A DNA stretch of 39,497 nucleotides from JBGVMW01 sp045125095. GTDB taxonomy: Bacteria > Bacillota > Clostridia > Lachnospirales > Lachnospiraceae. Within the stretch, counting starts at the first letter, position 1. Every line of letters starts with the position of its first letter. Below, piece after piece: positions 17,964-25,064 of the stretch. The stretch is taken from assembly GCA_045125095.1 (NCBI GenBank), contig JBGVMW010000263.1:1-39497 (forward strand), read 5' to 3'. The position numbers were made by a program, and so were the translations under genes. Under the pieces are notes generated by a model, which saw nothing but the letters and a program-made list of their open reading frames with translations, was not told the origin of the DNA and made no database searches.

Positions 17964-20228
17964 ATGACGGAATATAAACTTAATATGATTCTTGATGGCG
18001 GAAGTTACAAACTGTCTTATAGCAAGGGTGGTAAGCAGAACAAGGTTACAATTGGGAATGAGAAGAATATCACTGTAATGGCTGCAAGAAAGATAAGCTC
18101 GGAAGTAGAAGCTTTGTTGAATTCGGATTTGAAGCTTGATCACTTGGAGAAAATGCATGCAATTAATGCGGATGCGATTAAATGTCGTTATCCAGAGGGT
18201 ATTTTGAAATTCCAAAATGTTTCCATTGAATTGACAGTGCGAATCAAGTTTCCAGATGATTACGAAGAATTCATGAACAGCGATAAATATTGCAGAATTA
18301 AAATGGATGAAAAGCCATTGGAGATTCTGAATATTGGATGCACAGGTTCAGGAAAAACACGATTTATTTTGGGTGCGGTGCTTCCAAAGGATGCGTTGAA
18401 AAACTTTGTGCCAGCCCTGACAAGTTTACGAGAGACTACAGCTTGTTCCATTATATACCATATTAATAGTGCATCCGTAAAGTTAGGAGCAGATTTTGAT
18501 TTTAAGGTTGTGATACAGCTGAAAACAGAAGAAGAGATTCTGGGAAGTATCAGAGGATTGATACAGGAGGCAGTGGAAGAATATATCGTAACGATAAAGG
18601 GAAACTGCAAAACTATTTTGGATTTGACAGAATTGTGCGAGAAATGCAGGGGAGCGGTAGAAAAACGCTTGGAGATGAATTACGACAAGACATTTGGTTT
18701 AGGAATTCGGAGCGTGAACAAGAACTTAGCGGATTTAATAGAAGAATTAACCAAAATTGTGTTGATGGATTTTTATGGTAATAGCAAATCCATTGATAAG
18801 ATGGCAAAAGAGGATGATTACTTTATCATTAGGCAGCTTATTCGAGACTATGAAGATGATCAGTTTGATATAGAAAGCGATGTTATAAATCAGATGGTTG
18901 CTAAGTTTGATACCTCTGATATTGTAAGGGAAGTATATGGTAAACTGATGCAGGATTTAGGAGCATATAATGATGAGTTTTTGCAAAATGCAGTTGTTGG
19001 TGGAACCATAAGTTATTGTGGCAAAACAAAAGAAGCTGAAACTTTGTTGTATCTTAGCCATGTGTTTGGCAATAAGACGAAACAGCGTAGGGGTGATTTC
19101 TATACTATCGAACCTATCGTGAAGAATGCAGAGTTCTATTTTGAATCAAATCAGATTTCATTTGAAAGAGAAATCATTTTGTCAGATAGTGTGGGAATCA
19201 ACCAAGGACAGAAGGATGCTGCTAGAATTAATGAAGTTGTTTTCTACAGAGTGCAGGAGTCTGTGCAAAGCAGAAAACCGGACATAATTTTATATCACAC
19301 GAAGCTGAATAACAAAGATGACTATATGCTTGATATCATAAAGAAGCTGAATGCACAAGGATATGGTAAATCAATGTATATTGTATCTGGACGGTTGGAT
19401 GAGGTATGGGAAACATATCTTGAGGAAAATGGTTTAGATATTGAATTTGTAGGAAAGGAAGAATTTGAGGAGTTCATTGATGTGACAAAACAGATTTATG
19501 TAGATTCTGATAGTGTGACCTTAAACTCTATTATCGGAAATAACTACTATATTTGCGATAAGGCCAATAATCTATATAATAAGTATTCCTTAGCAAAGGA
19601 ATATACTTGTTCAGCAGTTTTGGAACAGATAGTAGATAAGAGAATGCAGAATACAACGGTTAATTATCTGTTTGATGATGTTGATTTTATGGAAATCATT
19701 AAAAAATACAGTGTACCAGCGAATGTGTATCAGCAATTCCTCAATAGTATACCGAGAATGATTCCGTTAGAATACAAGGATATGCGATGGAACACCTTGC
19801 AGAAAGCAATTGAGGAACTCCGATGGAATGGTTTTGGCTTTGATGTGTTATATCCAGCATTTAATATTAAAAATGCCATTGCCAATGAACTGAATCGAGA
19901 TGAAATAAAATTAGAATTCGAAAAGAAGTTTGCTGAAAAAGCAGAGGAAATGAAGAAACGGTATTTACTTGAAGTGGCTGAGGTTGCTCAGACTGTATTG
20001 GTAACAGAGTATCGCGAATTTATGAAGATCCTTCTGGACATGCGATATGATTCAACGTTAAGAACCAATTTGAGTTTGACCATGACTGATGACCGTAAGC
20101 AGAATCTTCATCTACTTTACCAGAGCTGTATGAAGCAAAATGGAATACAAGGAGAATATGCAATGCAGATGGTATTTCACATTGCTTGGATTAGAACATT
20201 GGATTTTTTCAGCAGACAGGCACTTTAA
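17964..20228 (+). CDS. Large P-loop NTPase, probably GTPase/dynamin-like
   Basis: A 754-aa protein starting at ATG 17964, 12 nt after AAAGGAGG; an earlier GTG at 17931 precedes the ribosome site. Walker A/G1 is G125-CTGSGKT (125-132). Much later come LSDSVG (D408, like G3 DxxG) and NKDD (450-453, like G4 NKxD), followed by VSGRLDE, compatible with a GTPase with a large insertion between G1 and G3. The C-terminal 200 residues are helical and charged, as in dynamin-like or other stalk-bearing proteins. No membrane helix is evident. The family is not identified with certainty. It is followed 17 nt later by a mini zinc-ribbon gene. Confidence 0.7.
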   Translation: MTEYKLNMILDGGSYKLSYSKGGKQNKVTIGNEKNITVMAARKISSEVEALLNSDLKLDHLEKMHAINADAIKCRYPEGILKFQNVSIELTVRIKFPDDYEEFMNSDKYCRIKMDEKPLEILNIGCTGSGKTRFILGAVLPKDALKNFVPALTSLRETTACSIIYHINSASVKLGADFDFKVVIQLKTEEEILGSIRGLIQEAVEEYIVTIKGNCKTILDLTELCEKCRGAVEKRLEMNYDKTFGLGIRSVNKNLADLIEELTKIVLMDFYGNSKSIDKMAKEDDYFIIRQLIRDYEDDQFDIESDVINQMVAKFDTSDIVREVYGKLMQDLGAYNDEFLQNAVVGGTISYCGKTKEAETLLYLSHVFGNKTKQRRGDFYTIEPIVKNAEFYFESNQISFEREIILSDSVGINQGQKDAARINEVVFYRVQESVQSRKPDIILYHTKLNNKDDYMLDIIKKLNAQGYGKSMYIVSGRLDEVWETYLEENGLDIEFVGKEEFEEFIDVTKQIYVDSDSVTLNSIIGNNYYICDKANNLYNKYSLAKEYTCSAVLEQIVDKRMQNTTVNYLFDDVDFMEIIKKYSVPANVYQQFLNSIPRMIPLEYKDMRWNTLQKAIEELRWNGFGFDVLYPAFNIKNAIANELNRDEIKLEFEKKFAEKAEEMKKRYLLEVAEVAQTVLVTEYREFMKILLDMRYDSTLRTNLSLTMTDDRKQNLHLLYQSCMKQNGIQGEYAMQMVFHIAWIRTLDFFSRQAL

Positions 20229-20245
20229 AGGGATAGGAGGTACGG

Positions 20246-20446
20246 ATGGATTTTGTTTTTGACTTAAATACTCTAAAAACTACTGGAATAATAGCGTGTC
20301 CGTATTGTGGTCGTAGTAAAGCGTATGTTTACAATAATGCCACAGGAAAGCTTTCAAGCGTGTGCAACGTTTGTGGCAAGATTGTCTTGTGGGACTTCGA
20401 TAACAAGACGGCATATAAAGCCAGAGCGAAGAGGTATGTTCAATAA
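20246..20446 (+). CDS. Mini zinc-ribbon protein
   Basis: A 66-aa protein consisting essentially of one zinc ribbon: CPYCG (about 18-22) and CNVCGK (about 39-44), with an aromatic, basic tail. GGATAGGAGG is correctly spaced from the ATG. Co-transcribed with the P-loop protein gene (17-nt gap), it may be its accessory factor. The fold is like single-ribbon RNA/DNA-binding proteins; no more specific family is seen. Confidence 0.7.
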   Translation: MDFVFDLNTLKTTGIIACPYCGRSKAYVYNNATGKLSSVCNVCGKIVLWDFDNKTAYKARAKRYVQ

Positions 20447-20500
20447 TATTATATAGGAAGCTACACGAGCACTTAGGGCTGTTTAATGCAGCTACTACTT

Positions 20501-20563
20501 AGCCGGGGCGTATCATCGTACAACATGAGTATTTGTTGTACGTGGTGTGTCTCGGCCTTTTTT
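20501..20563 (+). terminator. Very long hairpin terminator
   Basis: A stem of about 24 bp: AGCCGGGGCGTATCATC pairs, with several G-T pairs, to the segment ending at CTCGGCC (20556), and the top is the perfect GTACAACA/TGTTGTAC (20518-20525 with 20534-20541). A run of Ts follows (20558-20563). It ends the P-loop/zinc-ribbon operon and is longer than a terminator needs to be. The preceding 50 nt (20449-20500) hold no gene. Confidence 0.8.
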
Positions 20564-20589
20564 GTAACGAAAAATGTTTGGGAAACTGC

Positions 20590-20618
20590 TTGCTTTTTGC
20601 TAAAGGCTGGTATATATT
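20590..20618 (+). promoter_or_regulatory. Promoter of the structured leader
   Basis: TTGCTT (20590-20595) and TATATT (20613-20618) are 17 nt apart, placing transcription start near 20625. Confidence 0.5.
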
Positions 20619-20624
20619 ATTGAT

Positions 20625-20814
20625 AGAACAGATGTTCGATTTCGAATATCTGTGATCAGCAAAGAGTTGTGCAGTAGGGGGATACTTTAACTCGGTATCT
20701 GTCGGAAAACCCTGCTTCATTGATAGGGGCGATCACCCTATCATGGTACCGTTGCGGAGATTTTGACAATTTTCCCTTGGTCTCTCAGACAAGATGATTG
20801 CTATTATCTTTTTT
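20625..20814 (+). promoter_or_regulatory. Structured leader with attenuator-like terminator
   Basis: About 190 nt between a promoter and the next gene's ribosome site. Visible helices: 20629-20639 with 20642-20652; the GCAG..GGG segment near 20671 with CCCTGC (20710-20715), enclosing GATAC/GTATC; and TGATAGGG with CCCTATCA (20721-20743). Immediately before the ribosome site GGAGGT, AAGATGAT pairs with ATTATCTT (20791-20810) and runs into Ts to 20814, which is an intrinsic terminator. A terminator butted against a ribosome site is the layout of a transcriptional riboswitch or attenuator; no known riboswitch consensus was recognised. Confidence 0.5.
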
Positions 20815-20828
20815 GGAGGTGAATCTTA

Positions 20829-21025
20829 TGCAAACGATCGCTTTTCACTGCAAAGAATGCAGAAAAGGACTAAGAATGGAGTATGTACCATGTGGATGTA
20901 AAGAGGATGCTGTGTTAAAAGGTATCATTCTTAAGTGTAAAACCTGTACTAGGGTAATAACTCCAAAGAAAATGACAGAAGGTCAGATTCTAAAGGGTGT
21001 GAAGGATGGAAAGTATTTTATTTAG
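20829..21025 (+). CDS. Mini double-knuckle zinc-binding protein
   Basis: A 65-aa protein with CKEC (about 8-11), a CGC pair and CKTC (about 43-46), arranged as a zinc ribbon, and a conserved-looking EGQILKGVKDGKYFI tail. GGAGGTG precedes the ATG, directly after the attenuator-like hairpin. It is unlike the 66-aa ribbon upstream in sequence, though similar in size. It looks like a small phage- or element-type Com/zinc-finger protein. The role is unknown. Confidence 0.7.
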
Positions 21026-21068
21026 ATTGCATAGTTAAAATTATATGATTGCCATCACGACAGTGGAG

Positions 21069-21152
21069 GTCTCAATATGAGACGAACCTAGGGGCGTGAA
21101 ACTGAACCGGAACGTAAGGATTCTGGGCTAGTTTCATAGCCTCTTATTTTTT
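21069..21152 (+). terminator. Branched terminator-type RNA structure
   Basis: A GTCTCA/TGAGAC hairpin (21069-21083) is followed by a three-tier stem: AGGGGC with GCCTCT (21090-21095 and 21139-21144), GAAACT with AGTTTC, and CCGGAA with TTCTGG. It ends in TTATTTTTT. It could be the end of the zinc-protein transcript or a short sRNA. Confidence 0.6.
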
Positions 21153-21153
21153 G

Positions 21154-21190
21154 CTCCTTGTTCTGGGAATTACCAGAGCAAGGAGTTTTT
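21154..21190 (+). terminator. Second, back-to-back intrinsic terminator
   Basis: A 13-bp stem (CTCCTTGTTCTGG with CCAGAGCAAGGAG, one G-T pair), 6-nt loop, and five Ts, only 2 nt after the previous T-run. From here to 21637 (about 450 bases) I see no convincing gene; the stretch is AT-rich and ends in the repeat array at 21485-21604. Confidence 0.85.
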
Positions 21191-21484
21191 CGTTTTTAGG
21201 AGCTTTTTTCATCCTAATTATATATAGATTTAAAAGATTTGTTTTACCAGAGGAGTAGGTTATTAGTTTGCGTTTTTTATTTCCATATTTAATACATCCG
21301 GCAACTGAATTTTGAAATGAAATTTTCAACCAAAATAGAAATGCCGAACATAGTTTTCTTTTCACCAGAGGATATGAGTATCGTGTCTTCTTGTGAGCAG
21401 AAAAGCTCAAACGGTAAAGCCTACCGAGGACAGGCTATCTAAACAAATATTCTCAAAGCTTTTTGAGTGCGCATTAGAAAAGCG

Positions 21485-21604
21485 GCGGGACGCATATGGA
21501 ACAAAGACAAAAGTGATAGGAAATTTGTCAGTTCATATGCTCCGACCGCTACTTGTGTTGCTCAAATATAAGTAGATGGAGCTGTCAGTTCATATGCGTC
21601 CCGC
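21485..21604 (+). repeat. Competing inverted and direct repeats before the sigma-like gene
   Basis: GCGGGACGCATATG (21485-21498) is the exact reverse complement of 21591-21604. A 15-bp direct repeat, TGTCAGTTCATATGC, lies at 21526-21540 and 21583-21597. The first copy continues CTCCGACCGC and can also pair, less perfectly, with the left arm. Two alternative stems can therefore form, the second ending 17 nt before AAAGGAG of the next gene. It could be an attenuator or an operator set. Confidence 0.65.
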
Positions 21605-21637
21605 GGAGATGAAATTTCAACGCAAAGGAGACGTTAT

Positions 21638-22600
21638 ATGAACGAACAGAACATTATCCAGGAAAGTGAAAAGGAATTTTTTACTAAGAAGGCAGCAGAA
21701 ATTGCTAGTTTGAAGAAAGCAGGAAAGGAAGAGGAAGCAAAAGCATGCTTTAGAGAAACTGGCAGTAGATTAGTTCCAATTGTTGAGCAGTTTATTGATT
21801 GCGAGAGTGCTCAATATAAGCTTGATGAGAATACTAAGTTTATGTATTCAGAGAAAGTGTATGATGTTGTGGAGCGCGATTTTTATAAATTCAATAATCC
21901 TGAGTTTATGAAACCAGAAGAAGTAGGAATTCAGTATGAGTTAAAGACTTTTCTGAAGAGTCGGACAAAAGACTGTGTGAGAGATGCAATTGCACGTTCT
22001 CTTGGAATCAGTCAATATAAATGCAGGATTCTTCTTAAAATTAGATCTACAAGATTTACACTTTCTAAAGAACTGCAGGTGGTAGAAGATAAGGTGCCAG
22101 TGGAGCTCATCAAAGAAAGAATGGGTAATGATGTAGATATTTACACGATTGCAGAACTCATTACAATTGAAAAAGGATATGTCTCATTGGACGCTTTGAA
22201 AGAGAAGGGGGACCAGGCAGGGGCATACGAAGAGATGGATGTAGTTTCACAAGGAGATGAAATTGAAACAGAATGTAAATCACAACTTGATGCTCTTTTC
22301 GGGAAGTTAAGTCAACTGGATATACTGATAATGATGAAAAAATATGGATTCCTTGGAGAGGAGTTTAGTAAGATGGAAACTTGCGAATTTGTAATTACAC
22401 CTATCTTTCAGCGATTGTTCAAGGAAGACGCTTCTATCAGATCAAGAGAGAACCCGGTTAAGACTGTATATGCAAAAACTGTTAAAGTGGATAAGATTTT
22501 GGCTGAAATCAATGGCAAGGTAAATATGTCTGATGTAGAAGGAAAAGGCTGCTTGTTCAGATACTTGGTAGAACGATTGAAAAAAGAAAACAGCAAGTAG
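21638..22600 (+). CDS. Divergent sigma-70-like factor
   Basis: A 320-aa soluble protein. Residues about 105-195 follow the pattern of sigma-70 region 3 (linker helix after region 2): an ISQYKCRILLKIRSTRFTLS helix, then ELIKERMG..VDIYTIAELI and VSLDALKEKGD, resembling the 'SLD' motif after region 3. The segment SQLDALFGKLSQLDILIMMK with YGFLGEEFS resembles region 4.1. The HTH of region 4.2 is not obvious, so a regulator of other type remains possible. AAAGGAG precedes the ATG; the 5' leader carries the competing repeats. A terminator follows. Confidence 0.5.
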   Translation: MNEQNIIQESEKEFFTKKAAEIASLKKAGKEEEAKACFRETGSRLVPIVEQFIDCESAQYKLDENTKFMYSEKVYDVVERDFYKFNNPEFMKPEEVGIQYELKTFLKSRTKDCVRDAIARSLGISQYKCRILLKIRSTRFTLSKELQVVEDKVPVELIKERMGNDVDIYTIAELITIEKGYVSLDALKEKGDQAGAYEEMDVVSQGDEIETECKSQLDALFGKLSQLDILIMMKKYGFLGEEFSKMETCEFVITPIFQRLFKEDASIRSRENPVKTVYAKTVKVDKILAEINGKVNMSDVEGKGCLFRYLVERLKKENSK

Positions 22601-22610
22601 GAGTTATAGG

Positions 22611-22645
22611 TAAGGAGTTATAGAGATATAGCTCCTTACTATTTG
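22611..22645 (+). terminator. Terminator-like hairpin after the sigma-like gene
   Basis: A 12-bp stem TAAGGAGTTATA with TATAGCTCCTTA (one T-G pair), loop GAGA, followed by a short, weak T-tract. Confidence 0.6.
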
Positions 22646-22660
22646 TTACAATAATTAGTA

Positions 22661-22696
22661 TTTAGTATTGACAAAATACTAAAAAGAGCGTAGTAT
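22661..22696 (+). promoter_or_regulatory. Promoter overlapped by a perfect palindromic operator
   Basis: TTGACA (22668-22673) and TAGTAT (22691-22696) have a 17-nt spacer. The -35 box is embedded in a perfect 9-bp inverted repeat, TTTAGTATT (22661-22669) and AATACTAAA (22675-22683), 5 nt apart. Extra TAGTAT units occur at 22656-22661 and 22691-22696. Binding of a dimeric repressor here would block transcription. The RHH-like product downstream is an obvious autoregulator candidate. Confidence 0.75.
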
Positions 22697-22724
22697 AGTA
22701 TCAGAAGCAAAGGAGGTTCCAGGA

Positions 22725-23228
22725 GTGCAGAAGGAAATTAGTTTTACGATCGATTCTGATGTATACGAAAAGCTTACGATGGCTTTGCAGTTATCAGGCG
22801 AAGATCAAGAAGCTGTTCTTGAGAATTGCGTGAAATCATATATTGCAAAAACTTTTGGTGCTATATCCGAAGAGTATAGTCCTGATAAGAAAAAGTCAGT
22901 TGCTGATAGAGATTATACAGGAAAGGCTATTCAGAGAATTCCAGCGTGGTCGACAAAGCCAAATCAGAACAATCACAAAATAATTAGAGCGTTTTTTACA
23001 GCTGAGGAGTCTTTTGGAAGCGTTACTCTTGATACAATGGAAATGCTTTGCGGAGATAAGTCGAAATCCGATTTATATGTTTCTAATTTTAAAAACAATT
23101 ATGCACAGATGAAACTTGATGGTCCTAAAACATATGGAAAAGTGTTTGAGGACGATGGCGAGAATGTTTGGATTTGGAAAGAGGTTGAACAGGTGCTTCG
23201 TAAGTACAAGGATTCTTTCTTAGAATAG
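22725..23228 (+). CDS. Ribbon-helix-helix-like N-terminal domain protein
   Basis: A 167-aa protein starting at GTG behind AAAGGAGG. The first 45 residues (EISFTIDSDVYEKLTMALQL, then an Asp/Glu-rich turn and a helix ending SYIAKTF) look like a ribbon-helix-helix DNA-binding fold. The remaining 110 residues form an unassigned alpha/beta domain with NNYAQMKLDGPKTYGKVF, resembling a small DNA-binding/winged helix. It is driven from the palindromic promoter, so autorepression is likely. Two short intergenic bases separate it from the next gene's ribosome site. Confidence 0.65.
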   Translation: MQKEISFTIDSDVYEKLTMALQLSGEDQEAVLENCVKSYIAKTFGAISEEYSPDKKKSVADRDYTGKAIQRIPAWSTKPNQNNHKIIRAFFTAEESFGSVTLDTMEMLCGDKSKSDLYVSNFKNNYAQMKLDGPKTYGKVFEDDGENVWIWKEVEQVLRKYKDSFLE

Positions 23229-23237
23229 GAGGGGCTT

Positions 23238-23705
23238 ATGAGCTATAGACCGGATACTTCATATAGAAGATATGCAAACTATCGAGCTAACAAACATCAG
23301 TATAAGATGAATCAGATTGCAACAACAATAGCAATGATGCTGATTATTGGAGTTGTGAGTAAATATTGGTGGATTATATTAGGTGTTGGAGTAGTAATTT
23401 TTGCTTCTATATTATATAAAAGAAACAGAAATGAAAGTACAGAGAATAGTAGTGAGTGCATTTTAGCAGAAACTATCGAAAATCATCCAACAGAGAGGAG
23501 CGTTCAGATGGAACTTAAATCTACAGAGGCTGGGTATGTTAATAAGAAGAATCAAAAAAATCTTGGTAAGACATCAAAGCCAGGGACAGATAATAACCAG
23601 TGGTTTTATCAGATGGAATGCTTAGATTGCGGTCATCAGTATTTTGCAAATGGTTCTGATATCTGGCAGAGAAAATGTCCAAATTGTCAAGGTGGTCAGC
23701 CGTAG
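23238..23705 (+). CDS. Membrane protein with C-terminal zinc ribbon
   Basis: A 155-aa protein. A basic, Tyr/Arg-rich N terminus (1-26) precedes hydrophobic segments at about 28-40 and 44-60 (LIIGVVSKYWWIILGVGVV), likely one or two membrane helices. A polar linker leads to a C-terminal zinc ribbon, CLDCGH ... CPNCQGG. By the positive-inside rule the ends face the cytoplasm. It lies 9 nt after the RHH-like gene with GGAGGGGC before the ATG. The function is unknown. It is another of the many zinc-ribbon proteins in this window. Confidence 0.65.
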   Translation: MSYRPDTSYRRYANYRANKHQYKMNQIATTIAMMLIIGVVSKYWWIILGVGVVIFASILYKRNRNESTENSSECILAETIENHPTERSVQMELKSTEAGYVNKKNQKNLGKTSKPGTDNNQWFYQMECLDCGHQYFANGSDIWQRKCPNCQGGQP

Positions 23706-23772
23706 AGAAATAAAATTTCTGGTGGCTTACAAGTTAATTTTATGATATATTATTTTTAGAGAGTTTCATCGT

Positions 23773-23802
23773 GTATCACGAAAATTGTTCCGTGATACAC
23801 AT
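23773..23802. repeat. Perfect 10-bp inverted repeat
   Basis: GTGTATCACG and CGTGATACAC, 10 nt apart, with a third half-site TGATACAC at 23807-23814. It is not followed by Ts, so an operator or recombination-protein site is more likely than a terminator. The rest of 23706-23938 holds no gene that I can support. Confidence 0.6.
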
Positions 23803-23938
23803 ATGATACACTTTACTTCTGGAACAGATGGAAAAATGCCATATCTCATGGAAAAATGAATTGAGAAGAGTGTGTTTTTACTGAGTTTTAGACTGAGTGG
23901 AACTATGAAATCCCAGAGTTTGAGTAAAAAAATGGGTT

Positions 23939-24005
23939 CGAAAAAGCTAGTATTTATGCGGTTTCCAAACAAATTTGTTTAAGTTTTGGCAACGATTTGG
24001 CAACA
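23939..24005 (+). other. Candidate left attachment region (attL)
   Basis: Core candidate CGAAAAAGCT (23939-23948), a perfect 14-bp palindrome AAACAAATTTGTTT (23967-23980), and paired arm-type repeats TGGCAAC-GA-TTTGGCAACA (23987-24005). The paired repeat recurs at the right end with 17 of 19 positions identical. Direct TGGCAAC pairs of this kind fit arm-type binding sites of tyrosine integrases. Confidence 0.5.
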
Positions 24006-24047
24006 TTTTACTCTACTCAAAGAATAAAATTACTTTAAGAGCATAAG

Positions 24048-24098
24048 AAAACCTTACTGATTTTCAGATATGACAACTGAAAATTGGTAAGGTTTTTT
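24048..24098. terminator. Bidirectional terminator at the left end of the element
   Basis: A two-part stem: AAAACCTTAC with GTAAGGTTTT, and ATTTTCAG with CTGAAAAT inside. Six Ts follow on the + strand and a TTTTCTT tract follows on the - strand, where it would end the XRE gene. Confidence 0.8.
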
Positions 24099-24103
24099 CA
24101 TGC

Positions 24104-24664
24104 TTATTTTTTCTTTTTGCGTTTCGTTTCTTTCTTTTTTTCTTCTTCCATTTCTTTTAGTTCAGCGAGAAGCATATCGCTGATTTCCTGTGAAGGAACC
24201 TTTGCCCAACGTTGGTGAGTATCAAACTCCGGATATTTGTATCGCCATTCATCATATTCCTCTTTGGTAATTTCGCCATTTTCCAGCCTGGCTGCTTCTG
24301 CCTGCCATGCACGAAGCATTTTCTCCATAGAAGAATAGGTAGAATAATCGGATTTATCCAGATGAAGGCATACTTCTCCATCTACCTCACTGATTTTCAG
24401 TCCGTACATATCTTCCAAAGCAAAAAAGGTGTGCATAAGTCCAATATAACTATCTATATTTGGTACTGATAGAGCGTGGGTACTGACATCAAGAAATTGA
24501 GCCATCTCTTTTACAAGATCATGCTTTGGTATTCTTGCTTCAGACTCATATTGAGCCATGCGGACATCTGAGGTTTTCCCTAAAAAACCTAAGTTTTCGC
24601 CGAGCTGTTTTTGTGTCATTCCTTTTCGGTTACGGAAAAATTTAATACGTTGGCCGATTGCCAT
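24104..24664 (-). CDS. XRE-family repressor of the element
   Basis: A 186-aa protein from the ATG at 24664, with AGGAGG 7 nt upstream. The N-terminal 60 residues are a classic XRE HTH: IGQRIKFFRNRKGMTQKQLG, then VRMAQYESEARIP. A helical middle and a Lys/Glu-rich C-terminal tail (KKKETKRKKKK) follow. It is transcribed divergently from the excisionase-integrase genes, the usual position of a master repressor. Its promoter (TTGCTA, 17 nt, TATACT on the - strand, 24698-24726) lies in the shared 190-bp region with ATTTGTTTAG boxes, which are likely its operators. Confidence 0.9.
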   Translation of the reverse strand: MAIGQRIKFFRNRKGMTQKQLGENLGFLGKTSDVRMAQYESEARIPKHDLVKEMAQFLDVSTHALSVPNIDSYIGLMHTFFALEDMYGLKISEVDGEVCLHLDKSDYSTYSSMEKMLRAWQAEAARLENGEITKEEYDEWRYKYPEFDTHQRWAKVPSQEISDMLLAELKEMEEEKKKETKRKKKK

Positions 24665-24683
24665 AATCAATCCTCCTAACTAG

Positions 24684-24821
24684 ATTTGTTTAGAACAAGT
24701 ATAACATGAGTAAATGAGGATAGCAAGAAGAACTTAAATAAAAAAGTTTAAGATTTTTTGAAAACCACTTGACTTAACTCAAAATGTTTAGTAATATATG
24801 CAATACAAACACTAAACAAAT
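24684..24821. promoter_or_regulatory. Divergent promoters and operators of repressor and excisionase
   Basis: Forward promoter: TTGACT (24769-24774), 17 nt, TAATAT (24792-24797), reading to the excisionase gene. Reverse promoter: TTGCTA and TATACT on the - strand (24721-24726 and 24698-24703), 17 nt apart, reading to the XRE gene. ATTTGTTTAG occurs at 24684-24693 and, inverted, at 24812-24821. TGTTTAGT (24785-24792) faces ACTAAACA (24811-24818) around the forward -10 box. These repeated boxes are probable XRE operators. Confidence 0.7.
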
Positions 24822-24854
24822 AAATTTAAGTTTTGAGAGAAAGGAGAAAAAGTT

Positions 24855-25034
24855 ATGGAAAATAAGAACTTTATGACAGTGGATGAAGTGGCACAGGAAT
24901 TGAATGTTTCAAAATCTTATGCCTATAAGGTAGTCAGAGAGTTAAATGCAGAAATGCAGCAGTTAGGCTATCTGACAGTAACCGGAAGAGTAAACACGAA
25001 CTTTTTCCGTAAGAAATTATGTTACAGCGAGTAA
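24855..25034 (+). CDS. Excisionase-type HTH protein
   Basis: A 59-aa protein with a MerR/excisionase HTH: FMTVDEVAQELNVSKSYAYKVV, then a short wing (VTGRVNTNFFRKKL). The ribosome site GAAAGGAG precedes ATG 24855. It lies 30 nt upstream of the integrase gene. By position and size it is the directionality factor that, with the integrase, excises the element. Confidence 0.8.
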   Translation: MENKNFMTVDEVAQELNVSKSYAYKVVRELNAEMQQLGYLTVTGRVNTNFFRKKLCYSE

Positions 25035-25064
25035 AAGAGATACAGTGGGAAAGGAGCTGATGTT

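Noticed and set aside
21144..21410. An 88-codon frame on the - strand
   Set aside because: It has no ribosome site, starts at TTG, and overlaps a clear + strand terminator.
21393..21575. A 60-codon + strand frame before the sigma-like gene
   Set aside because: No ribosome site, and its second half is the repeat structure at 21485-21549, which explains the openness.
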